This document shows, piece by piece, positions 1 to 6,936 of a DNA stretch of 64,000 bases; position 1 is the stretch's first letter; every line of letters starts with the position of its first letter. The DNA is from CBDCGS01 sp965216915 (GTDB taxonomy: Bacteria; Pseudomonadota; Alphaproteobacteria; UBA828): the NCBI GenBank assembly GCA_965216915.1, contig CBDCGS010000011.1:744001-808000 (forward strand). Direction: 5' to 3'. The position numbers and the translations under genes were made by a program. The notes beneath the pieces were generated by a model that searched no databases, had not been told where the DNA came from, and saw only the letters and a list, made by a program, of their open reading frames with translations.

Positions 1-863
1 TGGTCGATCGGCCGGATCGCAAGGGGCGCATTGCCATCCTCCGCATCCACATGCGTGGGATCTCGACGGCGCCCGACGTGGACGAAGAAAAGATCGCCGC
101 CCTGACGCCTGGTTTCTCCGGCGCGGATCTCGCCAATCTCGTCAACGAAGCCGCCTTGCTGGCAACACGCCGCAACGCGAAGGCCGTCGAGATGACCGAT
201 GTCACCAACGCGATCGAGCGCATCATCGCCGGCCTCGAGAAGCGGAACCGGCTGCTGATTCCGCACGAGCGCGAGATCGTGGCCTATCACGAGATGGGGC
301 ACGCGCTGGTGGCGCTCGCTCTGCCAGGGTCCGATCCGGTGCACAAAGTCTCGATCATCCCGCGCGGCATCGGTTCCTTGGGTTACACGATCCAGCGCCC
401 GACCGAAGATCGTTTCCTCATGACCATGCAGGAGCTCACGAACAAGATCACGGTGCTGATGGGCGGGCGTGCCGCCGAGCGTCTCGTGTTCGACGAAGTC
501 TCCACGGGGGCGCAAGACGACCTTGCGAAAGCGACGGACATCGCGCGCAGCATGGTGACCCGCTACGGCATGACCGATCTCGGCCAGGTGATCTACGAGC
601 GAGAGGCGTCGCCACTTCTTGGCGACCTGCCGGGTGCATTTCAACGCCGCGACTTCAGCGAGGAGACCGCCCGCGAGATCGATCGCGCCGTTCGCGATAT
701 CGCGGAGAAAGCGTTCGAGCACGCGAGCGAGATCTTGAGCGCGCGCCGCGATACCCTAGAGCGGTGCGCGCAAGCGCTTCTCGCGCAGGAGACTCTTTCC
801 GAGCAGGCGCTGCAAGCATTGACCGCCGATGACGCGGAGCGCTCGGTCAGCCAAGCATCATGA
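1..863 (+). CDS. ftsH: FtsH-type AAA+ zinc metalloprotease, C-terminal part
   Basis: This is the C-terminal part of a membrane-anchored ATP-dependent zinc protease that degrades membrane and regulatory proteins. The open frame runs in from before base 1 (read from base 3), so the N-terminal membrane part and most of the AAA domain lie outside the window. Visible are the end of the AAA lid (the TPGFSGADLANLVNEAALLA region, with the Ser-Gly-Ala-Asp-Leu and Asn-Glu-Ala-Ala-Leu signatures), the zinc motif HEMGH in the HExxH position, and the helical M41 peptidase domain with GGRAAE and the distal acidic DDLAKAT segment. The family identity is secure. The sequence looks somewhat divergent from housekeeping FtsH (HEMGH rather than HESGH, short tail), so it may be a second paralogue. 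About 90 bp separate it from fixL. Confidence 0.93.
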   Translation, partial: VDRPDRKGRIAILRIHMRGISTAPDVDEEKIAALTPGFSGADLANLVNEAALLATRRNAKAVEMTDVTNAIERIIAGLEKRNRLLIPHEREIVAYHEMGHALVALALPGSDPVHKVSIIPRGIGSLGYTIQRPTEDRFLMTMQELTNKITVLMGGRAAERLVFDEVSTGAQDDLAKATDIARSMVTRYGMTDLGQVIYEREASPLLGDLPGAFQRRDFSEETAREIDRAVRDIAEKAFEHASEILSARRDTLERCAQALLAQETLSEQALQALTADDAERSVSQAS

Positions 864-951
864 TGGCGCGCGTCTCCGACGCTGATCCCGCGTTTACAAG
901 CCGACACGCGGCCCATAGCATCGGCGCCCCGTCGTGAGGGGGGCCGTGCGC

Positions 952-2463
952 ATGGATGCCGATCACGAAATCGACGATCCGCCGGTCGAGGGTGTGCTTG
1001 CATCCTCGATTCTCGAGACGATCGAGGCGCTCGTTTTGGTTCTCGATCGCAACGCCCGAATCGTGTTTTTAAACAAAGCGTGCGAGCGGTTGACCGGTTG
1101 GACGCTCGCGCAAGTCCGGGGCCGCGTATTGTGGGAACTCGGCATTGAGCCCGCGCAAATGGCGGCCCTCAAAGCGATCGTCTCCAAGCTTGTGGACGGG
1201 CACGCGCCCACCGAATACACCGATCCGTGGCGCACGGCGACCGGCGAGTGCCGCCTCATTCATTGGCTGCACACCTCGATCACCGGCCCCGAGGGCGCCG
1301 TCCGCTACGTCATCGGCACGGGCATCGATGTGACCGAGCGCGACGAGGCCGAGCGGCGCCTGGCGGAGCGCGAGGAACGCCTCCGCTCGATCATGCAAAC
1401 CGCACCGGACGGAATCATCACGATTGACCAAGCGGGCGTGATTGATTCGGTCAATCCGGCGACGGAAACGCTTTTCGGGTACACCGCGCAGGAGCTCGTC
1501 GGCAAAAACGTCGAGATGCTCATGCCGTCGCCCTATCGCGAGGCGCACGATTCGCACGTGCGGCGCTATCTCGAGACTGGCGAGCGGCGGATCATCGGCA
1601 TCGGACGCGTCGTGGTCGGACGGCGAAAAGACGGGACGACCTTTCCCGCCCACCTGGCCGTCGGCGAAATCGAGCTGGCGGACCGTCGACTGTTCACTGG
1701 GTTTCTCCACGATATCTCCGAGCGCGAGATCGCCGAGCGGCGTGCGGGCGCCTGGCAGCAAGAGCTCATGCACGCCTCCCGCCTCTCCGCCGTGGGGGAG
1801 ATGGCGACGGGCATCGCACACGAGCTCAACCAGCCGCTGACGGCGATCGTCAACTATGCGCGCGCTGCGCAGCGGCGCCTGGACCGCGACCGTGCGACTG
1901 ACCTGGCTCAGATCGTCGACCTCTTGGACAAGACCGCCCAACAAGCGGACCGCGCGGCCGAGATCGTCAGACGGCTGCGAAGCTTTATCAAGCGCGAAGA
2001 TACCGAGCGTGCGCTCGAATCGATCAATCGCGTCGTGGAAGAGGCTTCGGCATTGGCCCTCATCGGCACGAAAGATCGAAATGTGGAGTTCGTCTTTGCG
2101 CTTGGTGAGGACCTGCCGCCCGTCTTGATCGATCGGATCCAGATCCAGCAGGTGGTTCTGAACATTCTCCGAAATGCGATCGAGGCGTTTGAAGGACCCG
2201 GCGATCGTCGCGTGGTCATTACCACCAGCAGGCACGACGGGCTGGTGTTCGTCGAGATCGAGGACAATGGACCCGGCCTCGCCCCGAGCGTCGCGGGCAA
2301 TCCGTTTCAGCCGTTTCAGACGACGAAGGAGGACGGAATCGGGATTGGGCTCGCGATCAGTCGGACCATCATCGATGCCCACGGCGGCCAGCTCACGGCG
2401 GAAAGCTCGACCGGCGGCGGTGCGCGTTTTCGTTTCTCGTTGCCGATCGAACAGGTCGGCTGA
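952..2463 (+). CDS. fixL: FixL-type haem-PAS oxygen sensor histidine kinase
   Basis: Cytosolic sensor kinase of 503 residues. It has an N-terminal PAS (about 18-130), a second PAS (about 145-258), a HisKA dimerisation domain and a HATPase domain. The second PAS matches the FixL haem pocket: His199 in the AHDSHV helix is the expected proximal haem ligand, and Arg205 and Arg219 (IIGIGR) match the FixL haem-propionate and oxygen-gating arginines. The phosphorylated residue is His290 (AHELNQPL), the N-box is Asn408, and the DNGPG and GIGIGL boxes bind ATP. No transmembrane segment is seen, as in the soluble Bradyrhizobium-type FixL. ATG 952 is chosen because a GAGGGGGG ribosome site precedes it; a GTG at 934 has none. 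Its stop overlaps the fixJ start (TGATG). Known role of the family: oxygen-regulated phosphorylation of FixJ. Confidence 0.9.
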   Translation: MDADHEIDDPPVEGVLASSILETIEALVLVLDRNARIVFLNKACERLTGWTLAQVRGRVLWELGIEPAQMAALKAIVSKLVDGHAPTEYTDPWRTATGECRLIHWLHTSITGPEGAVRYVIGTGIDVTERDEAERRLAEREERLRSIMQTAPDGIITIDQAGVIDSVNPATETLFGYTAQELVGKNVEMLMPSPYREAHDSHVRRYLETGERRIIGIGRVVVGRRKDGTTFPAHLAVGEIELADRRLFTGFLHDISEREIAERRAGAWQQELMHASRLSAVGEMATGIAHELNQPLTAIVNYARAAQRRLDRDRATDLAQIVDLLDKTAQQADRAAEIVRRLRSFIKREDTERALESINRVVEEASALALIGTKDRNVEFVFALGEDLPPVLIDRIQIQQVVLNILRNAIEAFEGPGDRRVVITTSRHDGLVFVEIEDNGPGLAPSVAGNPFQPFQTTKEDGIGIGLAISRTIIDAHGGQLTAESSTGGGARFRFSLPIEQVG

Positions 2464-3089
2464 TGGTTGACCCGCGCGCGACAATCTTCGTCGTCGACGA
2501 TGACGACGCAGTGAGGGATTCGCTGGCCATGCTGCTCGAGGCCGAGGACTATCAGGTCGAGTCGTTTCCCTCGGGGACCGCGTTTCTGGAGGCGCCGATC
2601 GCCGATGGCGCCGCGTGTGTGCTGCTCGATGTGCGCATGCCGGGGATGGATGGCCTCTCCGTTCAGCGCGAGCTCGCAAAGTCGTCCCCCGGCCTGCCCG
2701 TCATCATGATCACCGGCCACGGCGATATCGCAATGGCGGTGCGGGCCATCAAGGCCGGTGCCGCGGATTTCATCGAAAAACCGTTTTCCGATCAGGCCAT
2801 CCTGGACGGTATCGCCCAAGCTCTCGCCTCGGCGGCGCGGGCGCGCACGACCGAGGCGCAGCAAAAGGGCGTCCGCCAGCGAATAGATCGTTTGACGGAG
2901 AGGGAGCGCGAGGTTTTTGAGCACCTGGCCGCGGGACAGCCGAACAAGGTGATCGCGCGCGACCTCGGCATCAGCCCGCGCACGGTGGAGGTCCACCGGG
3001 CGCGCGTAATGGAGAAACTGCAGGCCCGCAGCCTCTCACACCTGGTGCGGATGGCGGTCATCGCCGACGTCGAATTGGGTGAGGTCTAG
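2463..3089 (+). CDS. fixJ: FixJ-type LuxR-family response regulator
   Basis: Response regulator of 208 residues, translationally coupled to fixL through a TGATG overlap. The receiver domain (about 7-122) has the acidic cluster Asp12-Asp15, phospho-acceptor Asp56 in LLDVRMPGMDG, Thr84 and Lys106, all as required for phosphotransfer. The C-terminal LuxR/GerE DNA-binding domain (about 142-205) carries the TEREREVFEHLAAG and SPRTVEVHRARVMEKL recognition segment typical of FixJ. It would be phosphorylated by the adjacent FixL and, by analogy with rhizobia and Caulobacter, activate fixK and microaerobic genes. No fixK is visible in this window. Length and domain order are normal for FixJ. Confidence 0.92.
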   Translation: MVDPRATIFVVDDDDAVRDSLAMLLEAEDYQVESFPSGTAFLEAPIADGAACVLLDVRMPGMDGLSVQRELAKSSPGLPVIMITGHGDIAMAVRAIKAGAADFIEKPFSDQAILDGIAQALASAARARTTEAQQKGVRQRIDRLTEREREVFEHLAAGQPNKVIARDLGISPRTVEVHRARVMEKLQARSLSHLVRMAVIADVELGEV

Positions 3090-3132
3090 CCGGATCGCCC
3101 GAGGCTGGTGCACGCGTGTTCTGATATCCGCT

Positions 3133-3146
3133 TTGATCTCGGTCAA
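3133..3146 (+). promoter_or_regulatory. FNR/FixK-type box upstream of the stand-alone receiver
   Basis: The sequence TTGATCTCGGTCAA is a perfect TTGA-N6-TCAA dyad and matches the FNR/FixK consensus TTGAT-N4-ATCAA at all but one half-site base. It lies between fixJ and the receiver gene at 3212. If it acts as a class II activator site centred near -41, transcription would start near 3180, downstream of the ATG at 3173. This favours the ATG at 3212 as the real start. The factor that binds it is not encoded in this window. The assignment rests on motif and context. Confidence 0.6.
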
Positions 3147-3211
3147 CACGGCAAGCGCATTACCCCGCTCTCATGAACCCTGCGGCGAGCGACACGGGAA
3201 TTCGCGGAGCC

Positions 3212-3613
3212 ATGGATCAACCCCTCGGCAACCCCGATCGGGCCATCGTCGTCGTTGACGACGATGAAGCCGTCAGGGATTCCTTGGTCGCGATGCTTCG
3301 GGCCGACGGCTTTGCCGCCCGCGCATCGCGTTTTGGCCCGCGGCTTCTGCAGCGGCTCGACGATGCCTCGGCTGTGTGCGTTGTGATCGATTTCGACGTG
3401 CTCGGAGACGCGGCGAGCGAGATAATCGCGGCTTTGCAACAGCACGACCCACCGATCTCCGCCATCCTGATGACGGGGCGGCACGACCGTCGAATGCAGA
3501 AGCGGATGATGACCCTCGGCGTGGCGGCAATCGTGGAGAAGCCAATTCGCAGCGACGCCCTCGTCAAAGCGGTGCGCGATGCTTGCGGCGGCGGGCCGGC
3601 GCCGGGCGCCTGA
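3212..3613 (+). CDS. Stand-alone receiver-domain protein, possible FixT-like regulator
   Basis: Single receiver domain of 133 residues with no output domain. The acidic pocket (Asp16-Asp18), phospho-acceptor Asp60, Thr88 and Lys110 are all present, so phosphorylation is possible. The loop after Asp60 reads FDVLGD instead of the usual VRMPGMDG, so the output surface differs from FixJ. An ATG at 3173 would add 13 residues but has no ribosome site and would lie before the start of transcription predicted from the FixK-type box at 3133. It sits directly behind fixLJ on the same strand. In Sinorhizobium and Caulobacter a single-receiver protein, FixT, is induced by FixK and inhibits FixL; position and box fit that role. 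It lacks the four-cysteine cluster reported for Caulobacter FixT, so the assignment is an inference. Confidence 0.7.
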   Translation: MDQPLGNPDRAIVVVDDDEAVRDSLVAMLRADGFAARASRFGPRLLQRLDDASAVCVVIDFDVLGDAASEIIAALQQHDPPISAILMTGRHDRRMQKRMMTLGVAAIVEKPIRSDALVKAVRDACGGGPAPGA

Positions 3614-3637
3614 CCACCGCCCGCGGCGGGCCATCCT

Positions 3638-4513
3638 TCAGCGTGGCCAGGCGAAACCCTTCGCGGCCGTAACGAACGCCGAAACCGCTGGGCTGAACCG
3701 TCGCCCCGGCTTGTGCGCGAGGACGACCACGCGCTCGACCACCGGGTCCACGAGCGGTCTCCGCAACAACTCCGGCAGCGTGACGGAATATTCCGGCATG
3801 AACGCGAAGCCGAGGTTCGCCGAAACCATCGCCTGCACCCAGTCCTCGCGCTCGGAACGGAAGCGCGCATAGAGCTCGACATTTGTGCTCGCGCAGGCCT
3901 GCATCACCATCTCGCGCATCTCGCAAGCGAGCCGATCCACATAGCGCTCGCCGGCGAGATCACCCAGCGTGACCGAATCAAACCCCGCCAAGCGGTGGCC
4001 AGGCGGCACGACCACGACATACCGCTCGCGATAGAGCTCGTGGCCATCCAATGCATCGCCCATCTCCAAGCCATTGAGGATCGCGAGGTCGATCTCGGCT
4101 TCGTCGAGCGAGGTGCGCAGGGCCGGTGCCCCCGACTCGCTCACCGCGACCTCGATGCCGTCATAGGCCTTCTGAAATGACGCGAGAAAGTGTGAAAGGC
4201 GCAGGTGCCCGATGGTCGACATAACACCGAGGCGCACAGGCACCTGATTGAGCAGCTTGAAGTTTTGCGCAAGCGCCTTCGTCGCCTCGGCTTCTTCCAC
4301 GATGTGCTGCAGATGGGGCAACATCGATTCCCCGAACGCGCTGAGCAGGATGCGCTTTCCCTCGCGGTGAAAGAGCGGCGTGCCGAGCTCGTTCTCGAGG
4401 CTCTTGATCGCCTTGGTCAGCGCGGGCTGTGACACGTTGCAGGCCGCAGCGGCGCGCGTGAAGTTGAGCGCCTTGGCAGCCGCCAGGACGTATCTGATCT
4501 GAGACATTTCCAT
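3638..4513 (-). CDS. LysR-family transcriptional regulator
   Basis: LysR-type regulator of 291 residues. The winged helix-turn-helix is at about 1-60 (FTRAAAACNVSQPALTKAIKSLE and following residues), followed by a linker helix and a two-lobed periplasmic-binding-like effector domain (about 90-290). The effector is not identifiable from sequence. The gene reads away from the DUF1059 gene at 4686, with a 172-bp space between them that holds a perfect 19-bp palindrome containing a LysR T-N11-A box. This is the usual arrangement for autoregulation plus control of the divergent neighbour. Its stop lies 24 bp from the receiver gene end (convergent). ATG 4513 is used; an in-frame ATG two codons later is equally possible. 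Confidence 0.92.
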   Translation of the reverse strand: MEMSQIRYVLAAAKALNFTRAAAACNVSQPALTKAIKSLENELGTPLFHREGKRILLSAFGESMLPHLQHIVEEAEATKALAQNFKLLNQVPVRLGVMSTIGHLRLSHFLASFQKAYDGIEVAVSESGAPALRTSLDEAEIDLAILNGLEMGDALDGHELYRERYVVVVPPGHRLAGFDSVTLGDLAGERYVDRLACEMREMVMQACASTNVELYARFRSEREDWVQAMVSANLGFAFMPEYSVTLPELLRRPLVDPVVERVVVLAHKPGRRFSPAVSAFVTAAKGFAWPR

Positions 4514-4566
4514 GGTCGAACGCTCCGAGAAATCTCACGGGCGGCCGACCAGCATAGCGCGCGCTT

Positions 4567-4585
4567 CCATAACCGTGGGTTATGG
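4567..4585. promoter_or_regulatory. Perfect 19-bp palindrome, likely LysR operator
   Basis: CCATAACC-GTG-GGTTATGG is an exact 8-3-8 inverted repeat. Its core ATAACCGTGGGTTAT carries the T-N11-A spacing of LysR-family recognition boxes. It lies 54 bp upstream of the LysR start and 101 bp upstream of the DUF1059 gene, between the two divergent genes, where a LysR recognition site is expected. Binding is inferred from position and symmetry. Confidence 0.6.
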
Positions 4586-4685
4586 ATGGATAAGCAACAG
4601 GAAGTTCCAAAGACGGCCGTCAGCGGCCAGCATCAACCGGCGAGGATCACCGAACCCGTTCCCAAACCCACGATCGGAGTCGACC

Positions 4686-4862
4686 ATGAGCAAATCGATT
4701 CAGTGCAGCGACCTGTTTCCGGGCTGCGAGTTCAAGGCAGAAGCCGATAGCGAGGCCGATCTCCTCCAGAAAGTGGCGGCCCATGCTGCCAGCGCGCATG
4801 GGGTCACCGAGATCACCGAGGAGGTTCTGTCGCAGGTGAAGGGTTGCATTCGCGACGCGTGA
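4686..4862 (+). CDS. Small DUF1059-family protein
   Basis: Small protein of 58 residues of the DUF1059 family, whose function is unknown. It has the family pattern: an N-terminal Cys-containing segment (SIQCSDLFPGCEF, two cysteines), an acidic helix (ADSEADLLQKVAAHAASAHG) and a final helix ending near a third Cys (VKGCIRDA). Members of the family are soluble and often lie beside regulators or stress genes. ATG 4686 has a GGAG ribosome site six bases upstream; a longer open frame back to 4512 overlaps the LysR start and the operator and is not credible. It is the only gene that the divergent LysR regulator could control directly here. Confidence 0.8.
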   Translation: MSKSIQCSDLFPGCEFKAEADSEADLLQKVAAHAASAHGVTEITEEVLSQVKGCIRDA

Positions 4863-5033
4863 GAGATCGTCGGCGCCCACGGCAATTGCCCAAGCGTGAC
4901 AGCGCCGACCATCGTCCGGTGCGCTTGGGCCGCCTTGCTGCGCCGTAGCCAAGGCACGCGCGCAGTATCCGACGTTCGCAGTGCGCGTTCGCCGGATACC
5001 GCGCCGTGTCTATTCCCGGCCTGGGCGTGCGTT

Positions 5034-5900
5034 CTAGCCGCCGACGCGGGGTAGCGAGTCGTCGGCCCCCCACTCGGCCCACGAGCGGTCATAGACCCGC
5101 AGCCGCGGATAGCCGATTGCCCGCAGCGCCCAATACGAATGGGACGACGCCATCCCGCTTTGGCAGTGGATCGCGATCTTCTTCTGCGGTGTTACGTCGA
5201 GTGCCGCGAAATGAGCGGCCAGCTCACCGGCTGGTTTCAGCGTCTTGTCAGCCGCCAGATTCTGCTTCCAGGGGATGCTCTTGGCCCACGGGATGTGGCC
5301 GGCGTCGTACATCTTGACCGGACGCACGTCGATCACGACGACGTCGGCGGCACCTTCGTGGTTGAGGATCCAATCCGCGCTCGCGGCGCGCCTCGGAGAG
5401 AGCGTCAACGCGAAGGTGCGCGGCGCGACGCTCGGCCCGTCCGTGGTCAGGGCGCGGCCCTCGGCCTCCCACTTGGTAATGCCGCCGTTCAAGATCGAAG
5501 CGTGACGGTGGCCAAAATATTCGAGCATCCAAAACAAGCGCGCCGCATGGAAGCCGCCTAGATCGTCGTAGAGCACCACCTTGGTGTCGCGGTCGATGCC
5601 GCGCGCGCCGAGCATCGCCGCGATCTCGGCGTCCGGCAGACGCGCGCCATCGACGTGCGATGCCGGATCGTTCACCTCCGTTGCGCCGAGGTGAACGGCG
5701 TTGCGGATATGCCCCGCCGCATATTTTTCCGCCGTCCGCACATCGACGATGCGCACGTTCGGGTCATCCAGCATCGTCGCCAGCGCGTCTGTCTCAACGA
5801 TCACGCCGGGGTTGGCATAGTCCGCGGCCTGCGCCTGTGACCACAGGACCAAAACCAGCGCGGGAAAGAGCAAGAGGGATCGTGCGAATCGCAGTGTCAT
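5034..5900 (-). CDS. Exported two-domain rhodanese-type sulfurtransferase
   Basis: Sulfurtransferase of 288 residues with two tandem rhodanese domains (about 32-150 and 175-285). The first 26 residues form a signal peptide (basic MTLRFAR start, hydrophobic stretch, AQA-A cleavage site), so it should act in the periplasm. The catalytic cysteine is Cys246 in the loop CQSGMAS of the C-terminal domain. The equivalent loop of the N-terminal domain has Asp112 and no cysteine, as is usual for the inactive half. It would transfer sulfane sulfur from thiosulfate or a mercapto-acid to an acceptor; the loop alone does not decide between donors. An AGGAGG ribosome site eight bases before ATG 5900 fixes this start and excludes the longer frame to 6017. 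Confidence 0.88.
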   Translation of the reverse strand: MTLRFARSLLLFPALVLVLWSQAQAADYANPGVIVETDALATMLDDPNVRIVDVRTAEKYAAGHIRNAVHLGATEVNDPASHVDGARLPDAEIAAMLGARGIDRDTKVVLYDDLGGFHAARLFWMLEYFGHRHASILNGGITKWEAEGRALTTDGPSVAPRTFALTLSPRRAASADWILNHEGAADVVVIDVRPVKMYDAGHIPWAKSIPWKQNLAADKTLKPAGELAAHFAALDVTPQKKIAIHCQSGMASSHSYWALRAIGYPRLRVYDRSWAEWGADDSLPRVGG

Positions 5901-6091
5901 GGAAATGACCTCCTGATCGGTTCTTTGAATCGGGTGCCGGGCAACGCCCCGCGACGGCGGTCGGCGGCATCGGAAACGATCCGCCCAGCCTGTTCCCCCC
6001 TCAGGTGCGGCAGCCAACGGCGACCCTGCTTCGATTATCAGCCGGGAGGCTCTTGTCTCAGTTCACATTCTGGTGAGCGGTCGTCTAGATT

Positions 6092-6105
6092 GACATGCGC
6101 ATGTC
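6092..6105. promoter_or_regulatory. 14-bp perfect palindrome in a divergent promoter region
   Basis: GACATGCGCATGTC is an exact inverted repeat in the 262-bp space between the divergent sulfurtransferase gene and the SDR gene at 6163. The first bases form TTGACA (6090-6095), a good -35 element, although no convincing -10 follows at 17 bases. It is a candidate operator for a dimeric repressor controlling the SDR/M29-like pair. The cognate regulator is unknown. Apart from this I see nothing else recognisable in the 5901-6162 gap. Confidence 0.35.
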
Positions 6106-6162
6106 CGCTCTGGTCGGCAGAACCCATGTCTCACCACGCCGGCGGCCGCGAGGGAGAAACAC

Positions 6163-6918
6163 ATGAGACTCGAGGGCAGGGTCGCAATCGTCACCGGAAG
6201 CTCGCGCGGAATCGGCGCATGTATCGCCCGTCGCTTCGGCGCGGAAGGTGCGCAGGTCGCCGTCGTTGCCCGGGAAAACATGTCGAAGGCCGCCGGCGTG
6301 GTTGCCGACATCGAGACCGCCGGCGGTCGCGCCCGCGCGTTTCAAGCCGACATCGGTCGCGTTGCGGAGACGGAAGCGCTGGTCGCGGCCGTGCGCGATG
6401 CCTTCGGCACGGTCGACATTCTGGTCAACAATGCCGGCGTGTTCATCTCGCACACGATCGAGCAGGCCACCGAGGCGGAGTGGGATCGGGTTCACGCCAC
6501 CAATCTCAAAGGCGCGTTCTTCATGACCAAGGCGGTTGTGCCGATCATGAAAGCGAAGGGCGGCGGCAAAATCATCAACGTCTCCTCGATCGCGGGCGTC
6601 GGCGGCTTTCCAATGTCGGGTGCCTACTGCGCGTCCAAAGGGGGGCTCACCAATCTCTCCCGCGCTCTTTGCCTCGAGCTCGCCGCGCATCGAATCAACG
6701 TGAACACGCTCTCGCCCGGCAATATTCTCACCGACATGGCGGCCGGCTCGCTCGCCAAGGAGGGACACGACGCCTACCAGGCCTCGCTCACGCCGGCGCG
6801 CATCGGCCACATGGACCCGAACGAGCTGACGGGCGCCGCCGTGTTCCTCGCGTCGGCCGAGTCGGATTCGGTGCATGGGGCCGACCTGCTCGTCGACAAC
6901 GGCTGGGCCGCCTGGTAG
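6163..6918 (+). CDS. Short-chain dehydrogenase/reductase
   Basis: Classical SDR of 251 residues, an NAD(P)-dependent oxidoreductase. It has the cofactor motif TGSSRGIG (11-18), NNAG (89-92), and the catalytic set Asn114, Ser141/142, Tyr155 and Lys159 (YCASK). Arg14-type basic residues near the cofactor loop allow NADPH, but the cofactor is not certain. The substrate is unknown. An AGGGAG ribosome site precedes ATG 6163. The next gene starts 18 bp downstream, so the SDR is co-transcribed with the M29/NicX-like protein and probably works on the same pathway. A palindrome at 6092 may be its operator. Confidence 0.9.
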   Translation: MRLEGRVAIVTGSSRGIGACIARRFGAEGAQVAVVARENMSKAAGVVADIETAGGRARAFQADIGRVAETEALVAAVRDAFGTVDILVNNAGVFISHTIEQATEAEWDRVHATNLKGAFFMTKAVVPIMKAKGGGKIINVSSIAGVGGFPMSGAYCASKGGLTNLSRALCLELAAHRINVNTLSPGNILTDMAAGSLAKEGHDAYQASLTPARIGHMDPNELTGAAVFLASAESDSVHGADLLVDNGWAAW

Positions 6919-6936
6919 GCGGATGGAGACAACGCA

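Noticed and set aside
1546..1596. Arg213 in FixL where the Bradyrhizobium protein has His214
   Set aside because: Considered as an altered oxygen pocket, but an Arg at this position occurs, as I recall, in the Sinorhizobium FixL too, so it is normal variation.
1069..2679. 536-codon open frame antisense to fixL
   Set aside because: High GC content leaves few stops in the opposite strand. The plus strand encodes a clear FixL with all kinase motifs, and the antisense product has no recognisable domain.
4965..4999. GTATCCG/CGGATAC inverted repeat between the convergent DUF1059 and sulfurtransferase genes as a terminator
   Set aside because: Seven-base stem with a 21-base loop and no T tract. 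Too weak to call, though it lies in the right place.
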